Shown: positions 24,214-34,392 of the stretch, one piece after another | How positions within the stretch are numbered: position 1 is the stretch's first letter | How the letters are laid out: every line of letters begins with the position of its first letter | NCBI RefSeq assembly: GCF_028368975.1 | Contig: NZ_JAQNDM010000002.1 | Coordinates: 3,342,425 to 3,406,424, forward strand | DNA from: Stigmatella ashevillena | Lineage (GTDB): Bacteria; Myxococcota; Myxococcia; Myxococcales; Myxococcaceae | Direction: 5' to 3' | DNA: 64,000 nucleotides | Made by a program: the position numbers and the translations under genes | Notes under the pieces: model-generated | Told to the model about the DNA's origin: nothing | Database searches by the model: none | What the model saw: the letters and a program-made list of their open reading frames with translations, nothing else

Positions 24214-25377
24214 ATGTCCCGTCCGACGCCCGCCACCCTGCGCGTCCACCGCGCCCTCACCGAGGTTGCCCAGCAAGACTGGGATGCGCTGCTTGATGAC
24301 GCGGCCGTGCCCTTCATGGAGTGGGCCTTCCTGGTGGCGCTGGAGGAGAGCGGCAGCGCGGTGCCACAGCGGGGCTGGCACCCACGCCACCTGACGCTGT
24401 GGCAGGGCTCGCGCTTGGTGGCCGCCGCGCCCGCGTACCTGCGCGATGACAGCGAGGGGGAGTTCGTCTTCGACGGGTCCTGGGCGGACGCGGCGGGACG
24501 GGTGGGCCTGCGTTACTACCCGAAGCTCGTGCTCACGGTGCCCTTCACCCCCGTTACCGGGCGGCGCATCCTGGTGGCCCCCGGAGAGGACCGGGCCCTC
24601 CGGGAGGCGGAGATGTACGCGGCGGCCCTCGCCTTCTCCCGCTCCGAGGGCATCTCTGGCATCCACGTCCTCTTTCCCTCCGAGGAGGAGCTGGGGGTGC
24701 TCGAGGACTCCAGCTTCGCGGTGCGCCTGGGGGTGCAGTACCAGTGGCGCAACGCCGGGTACCACACGCTGGAGGACTTCCTCGGCCGCTTCCACGCCAA
24801 GCGGCGCCACCAGCTCCGGCGGGAGCTGCGCGCGCCCGCCGAGCAGGGCATCACCCTGCGCACGCTGCGGGGGGAGGAGCTGTCGGAGCTGGGGAGCCAG
24901 GAAATCTTCCGCTTCTACAGCACCACGGTCGACAAGTACCCCTGGGGACGCCGCCTGCTCACCCCGGAGTTCTTCGCTCGCCTGCTTGCCACCTTCCGCC
25001 ACCGCTGTGAGTTCGTAGAGGCCCGGCGGGAAGGACAGCGCATCGCGGGAGCGTTCAACCTCGTCGGCCCCGGCGCCCTGTATGGACGTTATTGGGGTTG
25101 TGTCGAGGAGCACCCCTTCCTGCACTTCAATGTCTGCCTGTACCACCCCATTCAGGAAGCCATCGCCCAGGGGCTGCGGCGTTTCGAGCCCGGCGCTGGC
25201 GGAGAGCACAAGTTGACGCGCGGATTCGAGCCCCACCTCACCTACAGCGCACACCTGCTCCTTCACCCTAGACTGGACCGGGCGGTACGTGCCTTCCTGT
25301 CCCAGGAGCAGGCGGCCGTCCGGACGGGACTGTCCCGGTGGCACGCGGCGACCGGTTTCAAGAAGGAAGGGGAGTGA
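24214..25377 (+). CDS. FemAB-like / peptidogalycan biosynthesis protein (DUF482 type)
   Basis: The 387-residue product matches the FemAB_like family: PFMEWAFLVALEESGS near the start, FHAKRRHQLRRELRAP in the middle, and GRYWGCVEEHPFLHFNVCLY with FEPGAGGEHKLTRGFEP towards the end. The fold is a double GNAT acetyltransferase. The acceptor is unknown. It sits just upstream of clpS on the same strand. Confidence 0.85.
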   Translation: MSRPTPATLRVHRALTEVAQQDWDALLDDAAVPFMEWAFLVALEESGSAVPQRGWHPRHLTLWQGSRLVAAAPAYLRDDSEGEFVFDGSWADAAGRVGLRYYPKLVLTVPFTPVTGRRILVAPGEDRALREAEMYAAALAFSRSEGISGIHVLFPSEEELGVLEDSSFAVRLGVQYQWRNAGYHTLEDFLGRFHAKRRHQLRRELRAPAEQGITLRTLRGEELSELGSQEIFRFYSTTVDKYPWGRRLLTPEFFARLLATFRHRCEFVEARREGQRIAGAFNLVGPGALYGRYWGCVEEHPFLHFNVCLYHPIQEAIAQGLRRFEPGAGGEHKLTRGFEPHLTYSAHLLLHPRLDRAVRAFLSQEQAAVRTGLSRWHAATGFKKEGE

Positions 25378-25407
25378 GGCCCCCCTCATCCCCCGAAGGA
25401 AGAGCCC

Positions 25408-25731
25408 ATGGCCCAGAAGTTCGAAAACGACGAGAACGTCGTCACTGAAACCCGCCCGGAAAAGAAACTCAAGAAGCCCACCCTCTACAAAGTGCTCCTG
25501 CACAACGACAACTACACGACGCGGGAGTTCGTGGTGGCGGTCCTCAAGGAAATCTTCCACCGGTCCGAGGGAGAGGCCGTGCAGATCATGCTGCATGTTC
25601 ATTACAACGGCATCGGCGTGGCGGGCGTTTATACCTATGAGGTCGCCGAGACGAAGATCAAGACCGTGGAGGCCGCAGCCCGGGACAATGGGTACCCCCT
25701 GCGCCTCTCGATGGAACCAGAGGAAGGTTGA
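25408..25731 (+). CDS. clpS: ATP-dependent Clp protease adaptor ClpS
   Basis: The 107-residue product has the ClpS core: YKVLLHNDNYTTREFVV, the N-degron pocket residues around DNYT and MLHVHYNGIGVAG. It delivers proteins with destabilising N-terminal residues to ClpAP. It is followed after 3 bases by clpA, its partner. Confidence 0.95.
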   Translation: MAQKFENDENVVTETRPEKKLKKPTLYKVLLHNDNYTTREFVVAVLKEIFHRSEGEAVQIMLHVHYNGIGVAGVYTYEVAETKIKTVEAAARDNGYPLRLSMEPEEG

Positions 25732-25734
25732 ACC

Positions 25735-28020
25735 GTGGCCGGACCCCAGATTGCCAAGGAGTTGCAGACGAGCTTCCGGAAAGCGCTCGAAGAGGCGCGC
25801 CGGATGCAGCACGAATACCTCACGCTCGAGCACTTGCTGCTGGCACTGACGAAGGATGCCCGCACGCGCGAGGTCCTCAAAGGATGCGGGGCCAACGTCA
25901 AGCGCCTTGAGGAACGGCTGGAGGCGTTCCTGGAGGAGACGGTCGAACGCCTGCCCGAGGACGCGGAGGGCGAGCCCCAGCAGACCATCGGCGTGGAGCG
26001 GGTGCTGCACCGCGCCGCCATGCACGCGCTGTCGGCCGAGCAGAAGGTCATCGATGGCGGGGATGTGCTGGTGGCGCTGTTCCGCGAGGATGAGAGCCAG
26101 GCGCTCTACTTCCTACAGCAGGAGGGCGTGACCCGGCTGGACCTGCTGAACTTCATCTCCCACGGCATCACCAAGGAAGGCGCCAGCGACAAGGGCGAGG
26201 CCCGGGGCGTGCCGGCCGGCGAGGATGACGAGGGCGAGGGGCCTCGCAAGAGCCCCCTCCAGGCCTACACCACCCTGCTCAACACCGAAGCCAAGGCGGG
26301 GCGCATCGACCCGCTCATTGGCCGGGAGAAGGAGCTGGAGCGCACCATCCAGGTGCTGTGCCGCCGGCGCAAGAACAACCCCCTCTATGTGGGTGAGACG
26401 GGCGTGGGCAAGACGGCCATCGCCGAGGGTCTGGCGCTGCGCATCCACGAGGACAAGGTCCCCGCGGCCCTCAAGGGCGCGGAGGTCTACTCGCTGGACA
26501 TGGGCGCGCTGCTCGCGGGCACCAAGTTCCGGGGCCAGTTCGAGGAGCGCCTCAAGGGCGTGCTCAAGGAGCTCCAGGAGCACCCCAACGCCATCCTCTT
26601 CATCGACGAAATCCACACCATCGTCGGGGCGGGGGCCACCAGCGGGGGCTCCATGGATGCCTCCAACCTGCTCAAGCCGGCGCTGGCCAGTGGGCGCCTG
26701 CGCTGCATCGGCTCCACCACTTATCAGGAGTTCAAGGCCTCGTTCGAGCGGGACCGGGCCCTGTCCCGGCGCTTCCAGAAGATCGAAGTGCCCGAGCCCT
26801 CGGTGGAGGACACGGTGCTCATCCTGGAGGGGCTCAAGAGCCGTTACGAGGAGCACCACGGGGTGAAGTACGACACGGAGGCCCTGCGCGCCGCGGCGGA
26901 GCTGTCCGCCAAGCACATCAATGACCGGTTCCTGCCGGACAAGGCCATCGACGTCATCGACGAGTCGGGCGCCGCCGAGCGGCTCAAGCCGGAAGGCCAG
27001 CACACCGGCAAGGTGACGATGGCGGATGTGGAAGCCGTGGTGGCGAAGATGGCCCGGATTCCCGCCAAGAGCGTCTCGGCCCAGGAGGGCGTGCAGCTCC
27101 AAAATCTCGAGAAAGAGCTGCGGGCGGTCATCTTCGGCCAGGACGAGGCCATCCAGAACCTCACCAGCACCATCAAGCTGGCGCGCAGCGGCCTGCGCTC
27201 GCCGGAGAAGCCCATCGGCAGCTTCCTGTTCTCGGGCCCCACGGGCGTGGGCAAGACGGAGCTGGCCAAGCAGTTGGCCGCCGTGCTGGGGGTGGAGTTC
27301 CTGCGCTTCGACATGAGCGAGTACTCGGAGAAGCACACCGTCAGCCGGCTCATTGGCGCGCCCCCGGGCTACGTGGGCTTCGACCAGGGCGGCCTGCTCA
27401 CGGATGCCATCCGCAAACACCCCTACGCGGTGCTGGTGCTGGATGAAATCGAGAAGGCCCACCCGGACCTCTTCAACATCTTGCTCCAGGTGATGGACCA
27501 CGCGACGTTGACGGACAACAACGGCCGCAAGGCGGACTTCCGCAACATCATCCTCATCCTCACCACCAACGCCGGTGCGCGGGAGATGAACGCGCAGGCC
27601 ATTGGCTTCGGGGACACGCAGCTGCCGTCCGATCCGAAGCGGGCGAAGAAGGCCATCGAGCGCACCTTCACGCCGGAGTTCCGCAACCGGCTGGATGGGT
27701 GGCTGCTGTTCGGTGGACTGTCGCCCGAGATCATCCTCAAGGTGGTCGACAAGGAAGTGGGCTTGCTCCAGAAGATGCTGATCGAGAAGAACGTGAAGCT
27801 GGAGCTGACGACGGCGGCCCGGGCCTGGCTGGCCGAGCACGGGTACGACCCGGCCTTCGGCGCGCGGCCCATGGCGCGGCTCGTGGACAACCGGCTGAAG
27901 AAGCCTCTGGCCGAGGCCATCCTCTTCGGCGAGCTGAAGCACGGAGGCACCGCCCTCTTCGACGTCGAGGGGGAGGAGCTCCAGCTCAAGCCCGTGCCGC
28001 TCCCCGCGGCCAAGGCCTAG
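25735..28020 (+). CDS. clpA: ATP-dependent Clp protease ATP-binding subunit ClpA
   Basis: The 761-residue product starts at GTG 3 bases after clpS. It has two N-terminal Clp repeats (about 1-145), a first AAA module (Walker A GETGVGKT, Walker B ILFIDE) and a second AAA module ([14 protein letters not shown]), without the ClpB middle coiled coil. It unfolds substrates and feeds them to ClpP. The loop [15 protein letters not shown] is present. The last 4 bases overlap the convergent citrate synthase gene. Confidence 0.95.
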   Translation: MAGPQIAKELQTSFRKALEEARRMQHEYLTLEHLLLALTKDARTREVLKGCGANVKRLEERLEAFLEETVERLPEDAEGEPQQTIGVERVLHRAAMHALSAEQKVIDGGDVLVALFREDESQALYFLQQEGVTRLDLLNFISHGITKEGASDKGEARGVPAGEDDEGEGPRKSPLQAYTTLLNTEAKAGRIDPLIGREKELERTIQVLCRRRKNNPLYVGETGVGKTAIAEGLALRIHEDKVPAALKGAEVYSLDMGALLAGTKFRGQFEERLKGVLKELQEHPNAILFIDEIHTIVGAGATSGGSMDASNLLKPALASGRLRCIGSTTYQEFKASFERDRALSRRFQKIEVPEPSVEDTVLILEGLKSRYEEHHGVKYDTEALRAAAELSAKHINDRFLPDKAIDVIDESGAAERLKPEGQHTGKVTMADVEAVVAKMARIPAKSVSAQEGVQLQNLEKELRAVIFGQDEAIQNLTSTIKLARSGLRSPEKPIGSFLFSGPTGVGKTELAKQLAAVLGVEFLRFDMSEYSEKHTVSRLIGAPPGYVGFDQGGLLTDAIRKHPYAVLVLDEIEKAHPDLFNILLQVMDHATLTDNNGRKADFRNIILILTTNAGAREMNAQAIGFGDTQLPSDPKRAKKAIERTFTPEFRNRLDGWLLFGGLSPEIILKVVDKEVGLLQKMLIEKNVKLELTTAARAWLAEHGYDPAFGARPMARLVDNRLKKPLAEAILFGELKHGGTALFDVEGEELQLKPVPLPAAKA

Positions 28021-29351
28021 CCTTTCCGTGAATCCGCACCGGGGGTGAGGGGGCGCAACGTCCCTTCACCCTCTTTTTTTGCCTCCACGTACCGAGCCCG
28101 AGGGCGCAGCACGTGCCCTTGTTCTCGCTGTTCCAGCACGTGGGCCACCCACCCGGCCGCGCGCCCCACCGCGAACACCGCCGTGGCGGCCCCCGGGGGC
28201 AGACCCAAGGCCGCGGCCAGTGCCACCAGCCCGAAGTCCACCGTGGGCGGAGGGTGGCCTTCCTCACCCATGGCCTCCGCCACCGCTCGCACCACCCGCA
28301 CCGCCGCGCGCTCCGGGCGCACCTTCCACGCCGCCTCCAGCAGGGGGGGCGTGCGCGGATCGCCCTTGGGATAGAGCCGGTGCCCAAACCCTGGAATGGA
28401 CTCGCCCCGCCGCAGCCGCTCGTTCACCTCCGTGGCCACGCGCCCAGGGCGTCCCACCTCGCGCATCAGCGCCTCGATGCGGTCGCACGATCCCCCATGC
28501 CGGGGGCCCGACAGTGCCGCCAGCGCCGCGCTCACGCAGGCGTACAGGTCCGCCCCCGAGGAGGCCGCCACGCGAGCGGCGAAGGTCGAGACGTTCAGTT
28601 CGTGGTCCGCGCAGAGCACCAGGGCACGGTCGAGCAGCGCGGGCGCACTCCGAGCCGCCACCCCCCAGGCCTGCGCCAACCCCGCCGCCACAGAGTCCTG
28701 TTCCAGCGCCTCCGCCACCCGGCCGGGACCGTGAACCGCTCCCACCCAGCCCCCCATGAGCCGGAGCAACCGCTGAGCCCGGAGCTGTTCCTCCCCCGGG
28801 GGCGCGGCGAAACGCATGGGGTCCGTGGCCCCCAGCAAGGGCACCACCGCCATGAGCACCGTCAACGGGGGAGCGTCCGTGGGGAGCAGGTCCCTCACCA
28901 CCGAGGCGGGAAAGGGCAGCGGCGGCCAGGGCCACCGCACGGGGGAGAGCGGCAGCTGTCCTGTCCACAGCAACTCCGCCACCGCTTCGAAGGAGCACCC
29001 TTGCTCCGCCAGGTCCACCGCCCGGTGGCCCCGGTAATCTGCCCCCTGCACATCCATGCGCGTGATGGAGGAGTCAATCACCGGCTCGCCCCAGCGCAAC
29101 GCGCCCGAGGCCACCGCCGCATGCCCTGCCCTCGCGTCGTGCCGGACCTTCAACCGCTCCAGGTCCATGCGCACATAGCGGTTCTCTTTCGTCCCCTTCT
29201 CGGGAACGCACCGCACGAGCCCCCGGCTGACGTACGTGTAGAGCGTCGTCCGCTTGATGCCCAGCAACGCAGCGGCCTCTGCCGCGGACAGCAGCTCCTC
29301 ATGTCGATGGTTGAATCGAGATTGAGAACGTCCCCCTCTGCGCTTCACCAT
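28017..29351 (-). CDS. Citrate synthase family protein with N-terminal helix-turn-helix
   Basis: The 444-residue product carries a MerR/excisionase-like HTH at residues 14-50 (SAAEAAALLGIKRTTLYTYV) fused to a citrate synthase domain with catalytic residues in CADHELNVSTFAARV (His), IPGFGHRLYPKGDPR (His) and VDFG (Asp). Fused HTH-citrate synthases are a known subgroup of uncertain role. The housekeeping enzyme of the TCA cycle is usually without the HTH, so this may be a paralogue acting on another acyl-CoA. The ATG at 29351 begins the conserved HTH region. Confidence 0.85.
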   Translation of the reverse strand: MVKRRGGRSQSRFNHRHEELLSAAEAAALLGIKRTTLYTYVSRGLVRCVPEKGTKENRYVRMDLERLKVRHDARAGHAAVASGALRWGEPVIDSSITRMDVQGADYRGHRAVDLAEQGCSFEAVAELLWTGQLPLSPVRWPWPPLPFPASVVRDLLPTDAPPLTVLMAVVPLLGATDPMRFAAPPGEEQLRAQRLLRLMGGWVGAVHGPGRVAEALEQDSVAAGLAQAWGVAARSAPALLDRALVLCADHELNVSTFAARVAASSGADLYACVSAALAALSGPRHGGSCDRIEALMREVGRPGRVATEVNERLRRGESIPGFGHRLYPKGDPRTPPLLEAAWKVRPERAAVRVVRAVAEAMGEEGHPPPTVDFGLVALAAALGLPPGAATAVFAVGRAAGWVAHVLEQREQGHVLRPRARYVEAKKEGEGTLRPLTPGADSRKG

Positions 29352-29433
29352 GACGTTCGAAGCCTCCTCGACGGGAAGTGTCGGATCGATCTTCCGGAGT
29401 GTCGAGAGGAGGCGCGACACACTGGAGCCCCTC

Positions 29434-29961
29434 ATGTCCTCCCCGCACCTCATCCACGAAGCAGCGCTGCCCTGGACAGACGTCACCCAGGGGAGCCGCA
29501 TCGCCCTGCGCCGGAAGCAGCTCGGCGCCGCCGCGAAAGGCCAGAACCTCGGGTGCAGCTTGATCGAGCTGCTCCCGGGCAAGCAGTCCTGGCCGCGCCA
29601 CTACCACCTCGCCAACGAGGAGGCGATCTACGTGCTCTCCGGGGAAGGCCACCTCCGCCTCGGGGAAGAGACCCTGCCGCTGAAGGCGGGAGATTATGTC
29701 GCGCTCCCGGCCGGCCCCACGGCCGCGCATCAGCTTTTCAACGGCGGGACCGAGCCCCTGCGCTACCTGGCGTTCTCCACCATGGCCGCCCCGGACGTCA
29801 TCGTGTACCCGGACTCGAAGAAGCTGGGCGTGTTCGGCGGCGCGGCCCCCGGGGGGAACAAGGCCGACCGCTTTCTGCACGCCTACCTCCCCCTGTCCGC
29901 CGAGGTGGACTACTGGAGCGGCGAAGACACCGGAGAGGAGGAACCGCCTACTGGCGGATGA
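29434..29961 (+). CDS. Cupin-domain protein
   Basis: The 175-residue product has the two cupin motifs: PRHYHLANEEAIYVLSGEG, with metal ligands His, His and Glu, then GDYVALPAGPTAAHQLFN. It is a small single-domain metal-binding beta-barrel, commonly a dioxygenase, isomerase or sugar-binding protein; the role here is unknown. It is divergent from the citrate synthase gene and overlaps the hybrid kinase stop by 14 bases. Confidence 0.85.
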   Translation: MSSPHLIHEAALPWTDVTQGSRIALRRKQLGAAAKGQNLGCSLIELLPGKQSWPRHYHLANEEAIYVLSGEGHLRLGEETLPLKAGDYVALPAGPTAAHQLFNGGTEPLRYLAFSTMAAPDVIVYPDSKKLGVFGGAAPGGNKADRFLHAYLPLSAEVDYWSGEDTGEEEPPTGG

Positions 29962-32900
29962 GCATGTCGCGAATCCTGGCCGCGAGCATGTCGATGTCGA
30001 AAGGCTTGGCGATCATCTCCATCCCAGGCTCCAAGAAGTCCCCTCGGATGGCGGCCTTCTCGGCGTAGCCGGTGATGAACAGCACCTTCAGCACCGGCCG
30101 ATGCTGGCGGGCGATGGTGGCGAGCTGCCGGCCGTTCATGCCGGGCAGTCCGACGTCAGAGATCATCAAGTCGAGCTGCCGGTCCGACTCCAACAACGGA
30201 ATCGCCGTTTGAGCGTCGACCGCTTCGAGCGCGGTGTAGCCCAGCTCCCCCAGCACCTCCACCACCAGCATGCGCACGGCTGCGTCGTCCTCGACGACCA
30301 GCACCTTCTCCCCTTCCCCTCTCGGGGCCTGGAGCCGCCCGCTCCCGTCCACCTCCTCCCGCCCACCGCGATACCGCGGAAGGAAGAGCTTCACCGCGGT
30401 GCCCTTGCCCACTTCGCTGTCGAGACGGACATGGCCCTCGGACTGCTTGACGAAGCCATAGATCATCGACAGCCCCAGCCCGGTTCCCTGGCCGACGGGC
30501 TTGGTGGTGAAGAACGGGTCGAAGACCTTGTCCATCACCTCGGGAGGGATGCCTGTCCCGGTGTCCGAGACAGACAGCACCACGTAATCCCCCGGCTTCA
30601 GCGCCTCGTACTGGCGCACATAGTCCTCGTCGAGGTGGGTGTTCGACGTCTCGACCGTCAGCGTGCCCCCCTCCGCCATGGCGTCACGGGCATTGATGCA
30701 CAGGTTCAGGAACGCGTTCTCGAGCTGGTTCGCATCGGTGAACGCAGGCCACACCCCGGCCCTCAAGTCCGCCTTGATGGTGATGCTCTCTCCCATGGTG
30801 CGATGGAGCAGATCCTCCATGGAGGCCACCAGTTGGTTCATGTCAACGGGCTTGAGGTCGAGCGACTGCCTCCGGGAGAAGGCGAGCAACCGGTGGGTGA
30901 GCGCCGCCGCGCGCTGCGCTGAGTTCGTGGCCACCGAGATGTAGCGGCCCAACTGGTCGGTCTGCCCCAAGGTGAGGCGCCGCTGCAACAAGCTGAGGCT
31001 GCCGATGATGCCCGTCAGCAGGTTGTTGAAGTCATGGGCGATGCCCCCCGTGAGCTGACCGACCGCCTCCATCTTCTGGGCCTGCCGCAGTTGGTCCTCG
31101 AGCGCCCGGCGCGCCGTCATGTCGCGCCCTGCTCCGTAGAACCCATCCCCCTCGGGCACGCAGGTCCAGCTGTACCAGCGGTAGGTCCCATCCTGGGCCC
31201 GCATCCGGAGATCAAAGTCTCGGATCACCTGCCCTTCCCGGAGCCGTCCGAGTTCGCGGGTCATCGACGGCACTTCCTCAGGGTGGATGAGCTGCTCGAA
31301 CCGCTCCCCGATGAGCGCGGCCTCGCCATGGCCCAGCGCTTCACGCCAGGCCGGATTGACGCTGCGGTAGCGCCCATCCAGGCCACAGAGCACCAACAGA
31401 TCCTGGCTGACCCGCCAGACGAGATCCCTTGCGCGCGTCCGCTCCTCCACGCGCTGTTCGAGCGTCTCATTGAGCTGGCGCAGCGCCTCCTCGGCCGAGC
31501 GGCGCTCGTGCATGTCCTCCATCGTGCCGTACCACTGAAGAATCCGGCCCTCCGCGTCCCGCTGAGGCAACGCCCGCAAGCGCGTCCAGCGCAACCCCTT
31601 CGCTGGAGTCCGAATCCGGACCTCCACCTCGTAAGACGCGCCGGTCTCGACCGAGCGGGCCCAGGCGGCCACCATGGCCTCCCGATCCTCGGGGTGCGGA
31701 AACCGCTTCCAGGCGTCGTCGAGAACCTCCACCTCTTGCAAGCCAGAGAACTCCATCAAGCGTGCGCCACAACTCGTCACGCGGCCTCGAGGATCCGCCG
31801 TCCAGGGAATGCGCGGATCGAACTCGGCGGCTGAGCGGAGCTTGCCCTCACTCTCGCGGAGGCGCTTTTCCGCATCCGCCCGCTCCACCGCGGCCCAGGT
31901 CCGGTCCGCGACATCGCGAATGAAGGAAGCCTCTTCTGGCCACCAGGTCTCCTCCCGGTAGAGGTCGACAGGATCCCGGCGAAGACCCGTGCTCAGGACC
32001 GCCAGCGTCCGTCCGAGGATGCCTTCGGCGGTCGCGGTGATGTCCTTCTTGTCCCGGGATTCCTTCAGCCCATCTCCCAGCTCGACCAAGGCCGACTGGC
32101 GCAGCTCTGCCCGCTTGCGCTTATCGATGTTGAGCAACACCCCGGGGAAGCGCAGGGGTTTGCCATCCTCTCCCAGCTCGCAGCGGCCGTTCGCTTCGAG
32201 CCAGCGGTAGGAGCCATCGAACTGCACGACCCGGTATTCGGCCCGGTAGGGTCCACCGGTCTCCAGGGTTCGGCCAATCAAGAGCTGAATCTGGGCGCGA
32301 TCCTCCGGGTGGATGGACTCCAGGATGGTGCGGAGGGGCACGCCTTGGGCCGCCACGTTGGAATCGATCGAGAACGTCCGGGCGAAACGCTCATCGGCCG
32401 TGAAGCGGTCCTCGGGCACATTCCACACCCATGTGCCCATCACGGCGCCCGCGTTGAGCGCGAGTTGCAGACGCTCGTTGGCCTCACGGAGCGCCGCTTC
32501 CGTGGCCTGCTGGCGCTTCAGTGCGGCCCCTTGCCCGCCCGTCTCGATGGCGATGCACAGCGCGCCGGAGATACGCCCCTGGTCATCCCGGACCGGCGAG
32601 AAGGACAGATCGAAACAAGCCTCTTCGGAGCCCCCGTTGCGCGGCCCCCGCAAGGGCTGCCCGTGAACCGTGCGCTTCTCGCCCCGAAAGACAGCTTCGG
32701 TGAGCTCCCGGTAAAAGTCCCAGTGCTCCGGCCAGCACTCCGCCACCGGCATGCCCAGCGCGCCGGGGTGCTGGTCGGCACAGAGGGCCGCATAGCCATC
32801 GTTGTAGAGCATGACGTGGTCCGGGCCCCACAGGAGCACCATGGCCACGGGCGAATGCAGCAGCGTCTCCACCACGGCGGTCAGCCGCTGCGGCCAGCCG

Positions 32901-33007
32901 GACAGGGGCCCCAGGCGCGTCCTGGACCAGTCCAGAGCCCCCATGAGCGCCCCTGTCTGGCCACCGCCGGAGAAAAAAAGGGAACCGGAGCCGTCCAGTG
33001 CCGTCAC
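29948..33007 (-). CDS. Hybrid histidine kinase (PAS, PAS, shortened GAF, PAS, PAS, kinase, receiver)
   Basis: The 1019-residue product starts at GTG; the conserved opening FFSGGGQTGALMGALDWSRT rules out the later ATG at 32944. Two N-terminal PAS domains are followed by a GAF region that begins (SALVELGDGLKESRDKKDI) and ends (WWPEEASFIRDVADRTW) normally but lacks about 100 middle residues. Two more PAS domains lead to HisKA (GGIAHDFNNLLTGI), HATPase (NLCINARDAM, GTGLGLSM) and a receiver with Asp in MISDVGLPG. It is a soluble sensor with internal phosphotransfer. Its partner is unknown. Confidence 0.85.
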   Translation of the reverse strand: MTALDGSGSLFFSGGGQTGALMGALDWSRTRLGPLSGWPQRLTAVVETLLHSPVAMVLLWGPDHVMLYNDGYAALCADQHPGALGMPVAECWPEHWDFYRELTEAVFRGEKRTVHGQPLRGPRNGGSEEACFDLSFSPVRDDQGRISGALCIAIETGGQGAALKRQQATEAALREANERLQLALNAGAVMGTWVWNVPEDRFTADERFARTFSIDSNVAAQGVPLRTILESIHPEDRAQIQLLIGRTLETGGPYRAEYRVVQFDGSYRWLEANGRCELGEDGKPLRFPGVLLNIDKRKRAELRQSALVELGDGLKESRDKKDITATAEGILGRTLAVLSTGLRRDPVDLYREETWWPEEASFIRDVADRTWAAVERADAEKRLRESEGKLRSAAEFDPRIPWTADPRGRVTSCGARLMEFSGLQEVEVLDDAWKRFPHPEDREAMVAAWARSVETGASYEVEVRIRTPAKGLRWTRLRALPQRDAEGRILQWYGTMEDMHERRSAEEALRQLNETLEQRVEERTRARDLVWRVSQDLLVLCGLDGRYRSVNPAWREALGHGEAALIGERFEQLIHPEEVPSMTRELGRLREGQVIRDFDLRMRAQDGTYRWYSWTCVPEGDGFYGAGRDMTARRALEDQLRQAQKMEAVGQLTGGIAHDFNNLLTGIIGSLSLLQRRLTLGQTDQLGRYISVATNSAQRAAALTHRLLAFSRRQSLDLKPVDMNQLVASMEDLLHRTMGESITIKADLRAGVWPAFTDANQLENAFLNLCINARDAMAEGGTLTVETSNTHLDEDYVRQYEALKPGDYVVLSVSDTGTGIPPEVMDKVFDPFFTTKPVGQGTGLGLSMIYGFVKQSEGHVRLDSEVGKGTAVKLFLPRYRGGREEVDGSGRLQAPRGEGEKVLVVEDDAAVRMLVVEVLGELGYTALEAVDAQTAIPLLESDRQLDLMISDVGLPGMNGRQLATIARQHRPVLKVLFITGYAEKAAIRGDFLEPGMEMIAKPFDIDMLAARIRDMLIRQ

Positions 33008-33090
33008 GCCCTGGCATCTATCAGTTCCGGAGGGAGGGGAACACGGCCCTCGAAAGGGCCCCGGCCCCCCCTCTCCGCCTGCCACGGGGT

Positions 33091-34176
33091 CTAGTCGCCG
33101 CGCCGCTTCGAGCGCGAGCGCTGCCACCCCTCCAGGGTCCGGTTCTTCTCGACGCGCTTGTGCTCACGCTGCGCGGCGCTGCTGGCCTGGCGCTCTTTGT
33201 GGGCCTGCTCCCGCTGGAGCTTCTCGAAATGATCGAGCCGCTCCTGAGGCAGCCGGCCGGCCTCGACCTCGGCCCGCACCGCGCAGCCCGGTTCACGCTG
33301 GTGTCCACAATTCGAGAAGCGGCAATTCACGGCCAGGGCCAGGACATCCGCGAACGTCTGCTCCACCCCTTCCTCTTCACCCCACAACCCGAGCTCACGA
33401 ACGCCGGGACCGTCGATGAGCAGGCCGCCCTGGGGCAACACGAAGAGTTCCCGGTGGGTGGTGGTGTGCCGTCCCTTGTTGTCCTCCACACGGACGGACT
33501 GGGTGGCCAGCCGCTCCTCCTCCAGGAGCCGGTTGACGAGGGTCGACTTGCCCACGCCCGAGGAGCCGAGCAGCAGGCCCGTCTTCCCAGGGGGAAGGCA
33601 CGCGCGCACCGCATCGAGTCCCAGGCCCACGTGTGTGCTCAAGGCGAGCACGGTGACACCGGGGGCCAGGGCCCGCACTTCCTCGATGCGGGCGGACACC
33701 TCTTCGTGGAGATCCGCCTTGCTGAGCAGCACCACGGGCGTGGCCCCACTCTTCCAGGCCACGGCGAGGGCCCGCTCGATGCGCCGAGGGTTGAAGTTTC
33801 CATCCAGCCCCGCCACGAGGAACACCACATCGAGGTTGGCGGCGATGAGCTGCCCCTCGTGCTCACTGCCCGCCTCGCGCCGGACGAGAACACTGCGGCG
33901 GGGAAGGACGGCCTGGAGCAACGCCTCGCCTTCTCCCGAGGGGAGTGTCAGCGCGACCCAGTCCCCCACGGTAGGCAACGCCTCGATGCCCGAGGCTTGG
34001 TGCAGGAGCCGTCCCGCGGTCCGCGCGAGGAAGAGCCGCTCCGCGGTCTGAACGGAGAGAAGCCCCCGCGCCTGCCGCACCACGCGGCCAGGAACGAGGG
34101 GAACCGGTGAAGACGAAGAGAGTTGAGACAGTGCGGGGTCGAGGTCTGGACCCCAGCCAAGAGATTCAAGAAGCAT
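33091..34176 (-). CDS. rsgA: Ribosome small subunit-dependent GTPase RsgA
   Basis: The 361-residue product has the circularly permuted GTPase order: G4 LLSKADL, then G1 LLGSSGVGKSTL, then G3 DGPGVRELG, preceded by an OB-fold and followed by the zinc-binding CRFSNCGHQREPGC. It aids late 30S ribosome maturation. The C-terminus is a charged, Gln/Lys/Arg-rich tail. The 216 bases between it and the next gene hold nothing recognisable. Confidence 0.93.
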   Translation of the reverse strand: MLLESLGWGPDLDPALSQLSSSSPVPLVPGRVVRQARGLLSVQTAERLFLARTAGRLLHQASGIEALPTVGDWVALTLPSGEGEALLQAVLPRRSVLVRREAGSEHEGQLIAANLDVVFLVAGLDGNFNPRRIERALAVAWKSGATPVVLLSKADLHEEVSARIEEVRALAPGVTVLALSTHVGLGLDAVRACLPPGKTGLLLGSSGVGKSTLVNRLLEEERLATQSVRVEDNKGRHTTTHRELFVLPQGGLLIDGPGVRELGLWGEEEGVEQTFADVLALAVNCRFSNCGHQREPGCAVRAEVEAGRLPQERLDHFEKLQREQAHKERQASSAAQREHKRVEKNRTLEGWQRSRSKRRGD

Positions 34177-34392
34177 GGGAAGGATTCCGTGCAGAGCGGT
34201 GCCAACGGCGCACCTGAGCGTTCAGGGCACCCAGCGGGGAGCAGACGCGCGCTGCGGCGGGCCTTCCAGGGCCCGCTACGCGGCCTGCATCCTCTGGGCA
34301 AACAGGACTTCCACCGCGGCAAGGACACTGGGCGATTGCATGGTTTCCTCCACTCACTGGCTGGAAAGACCGAAAGCGCTGAACCACCACGC

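Noticed and set aside
28113-30068. 651-codon plus-strand frame across the citrate synthase gene
   Set aside because: Runs antisense through the synthase and out of frame through the cupin; composition is that of a shadow frame.
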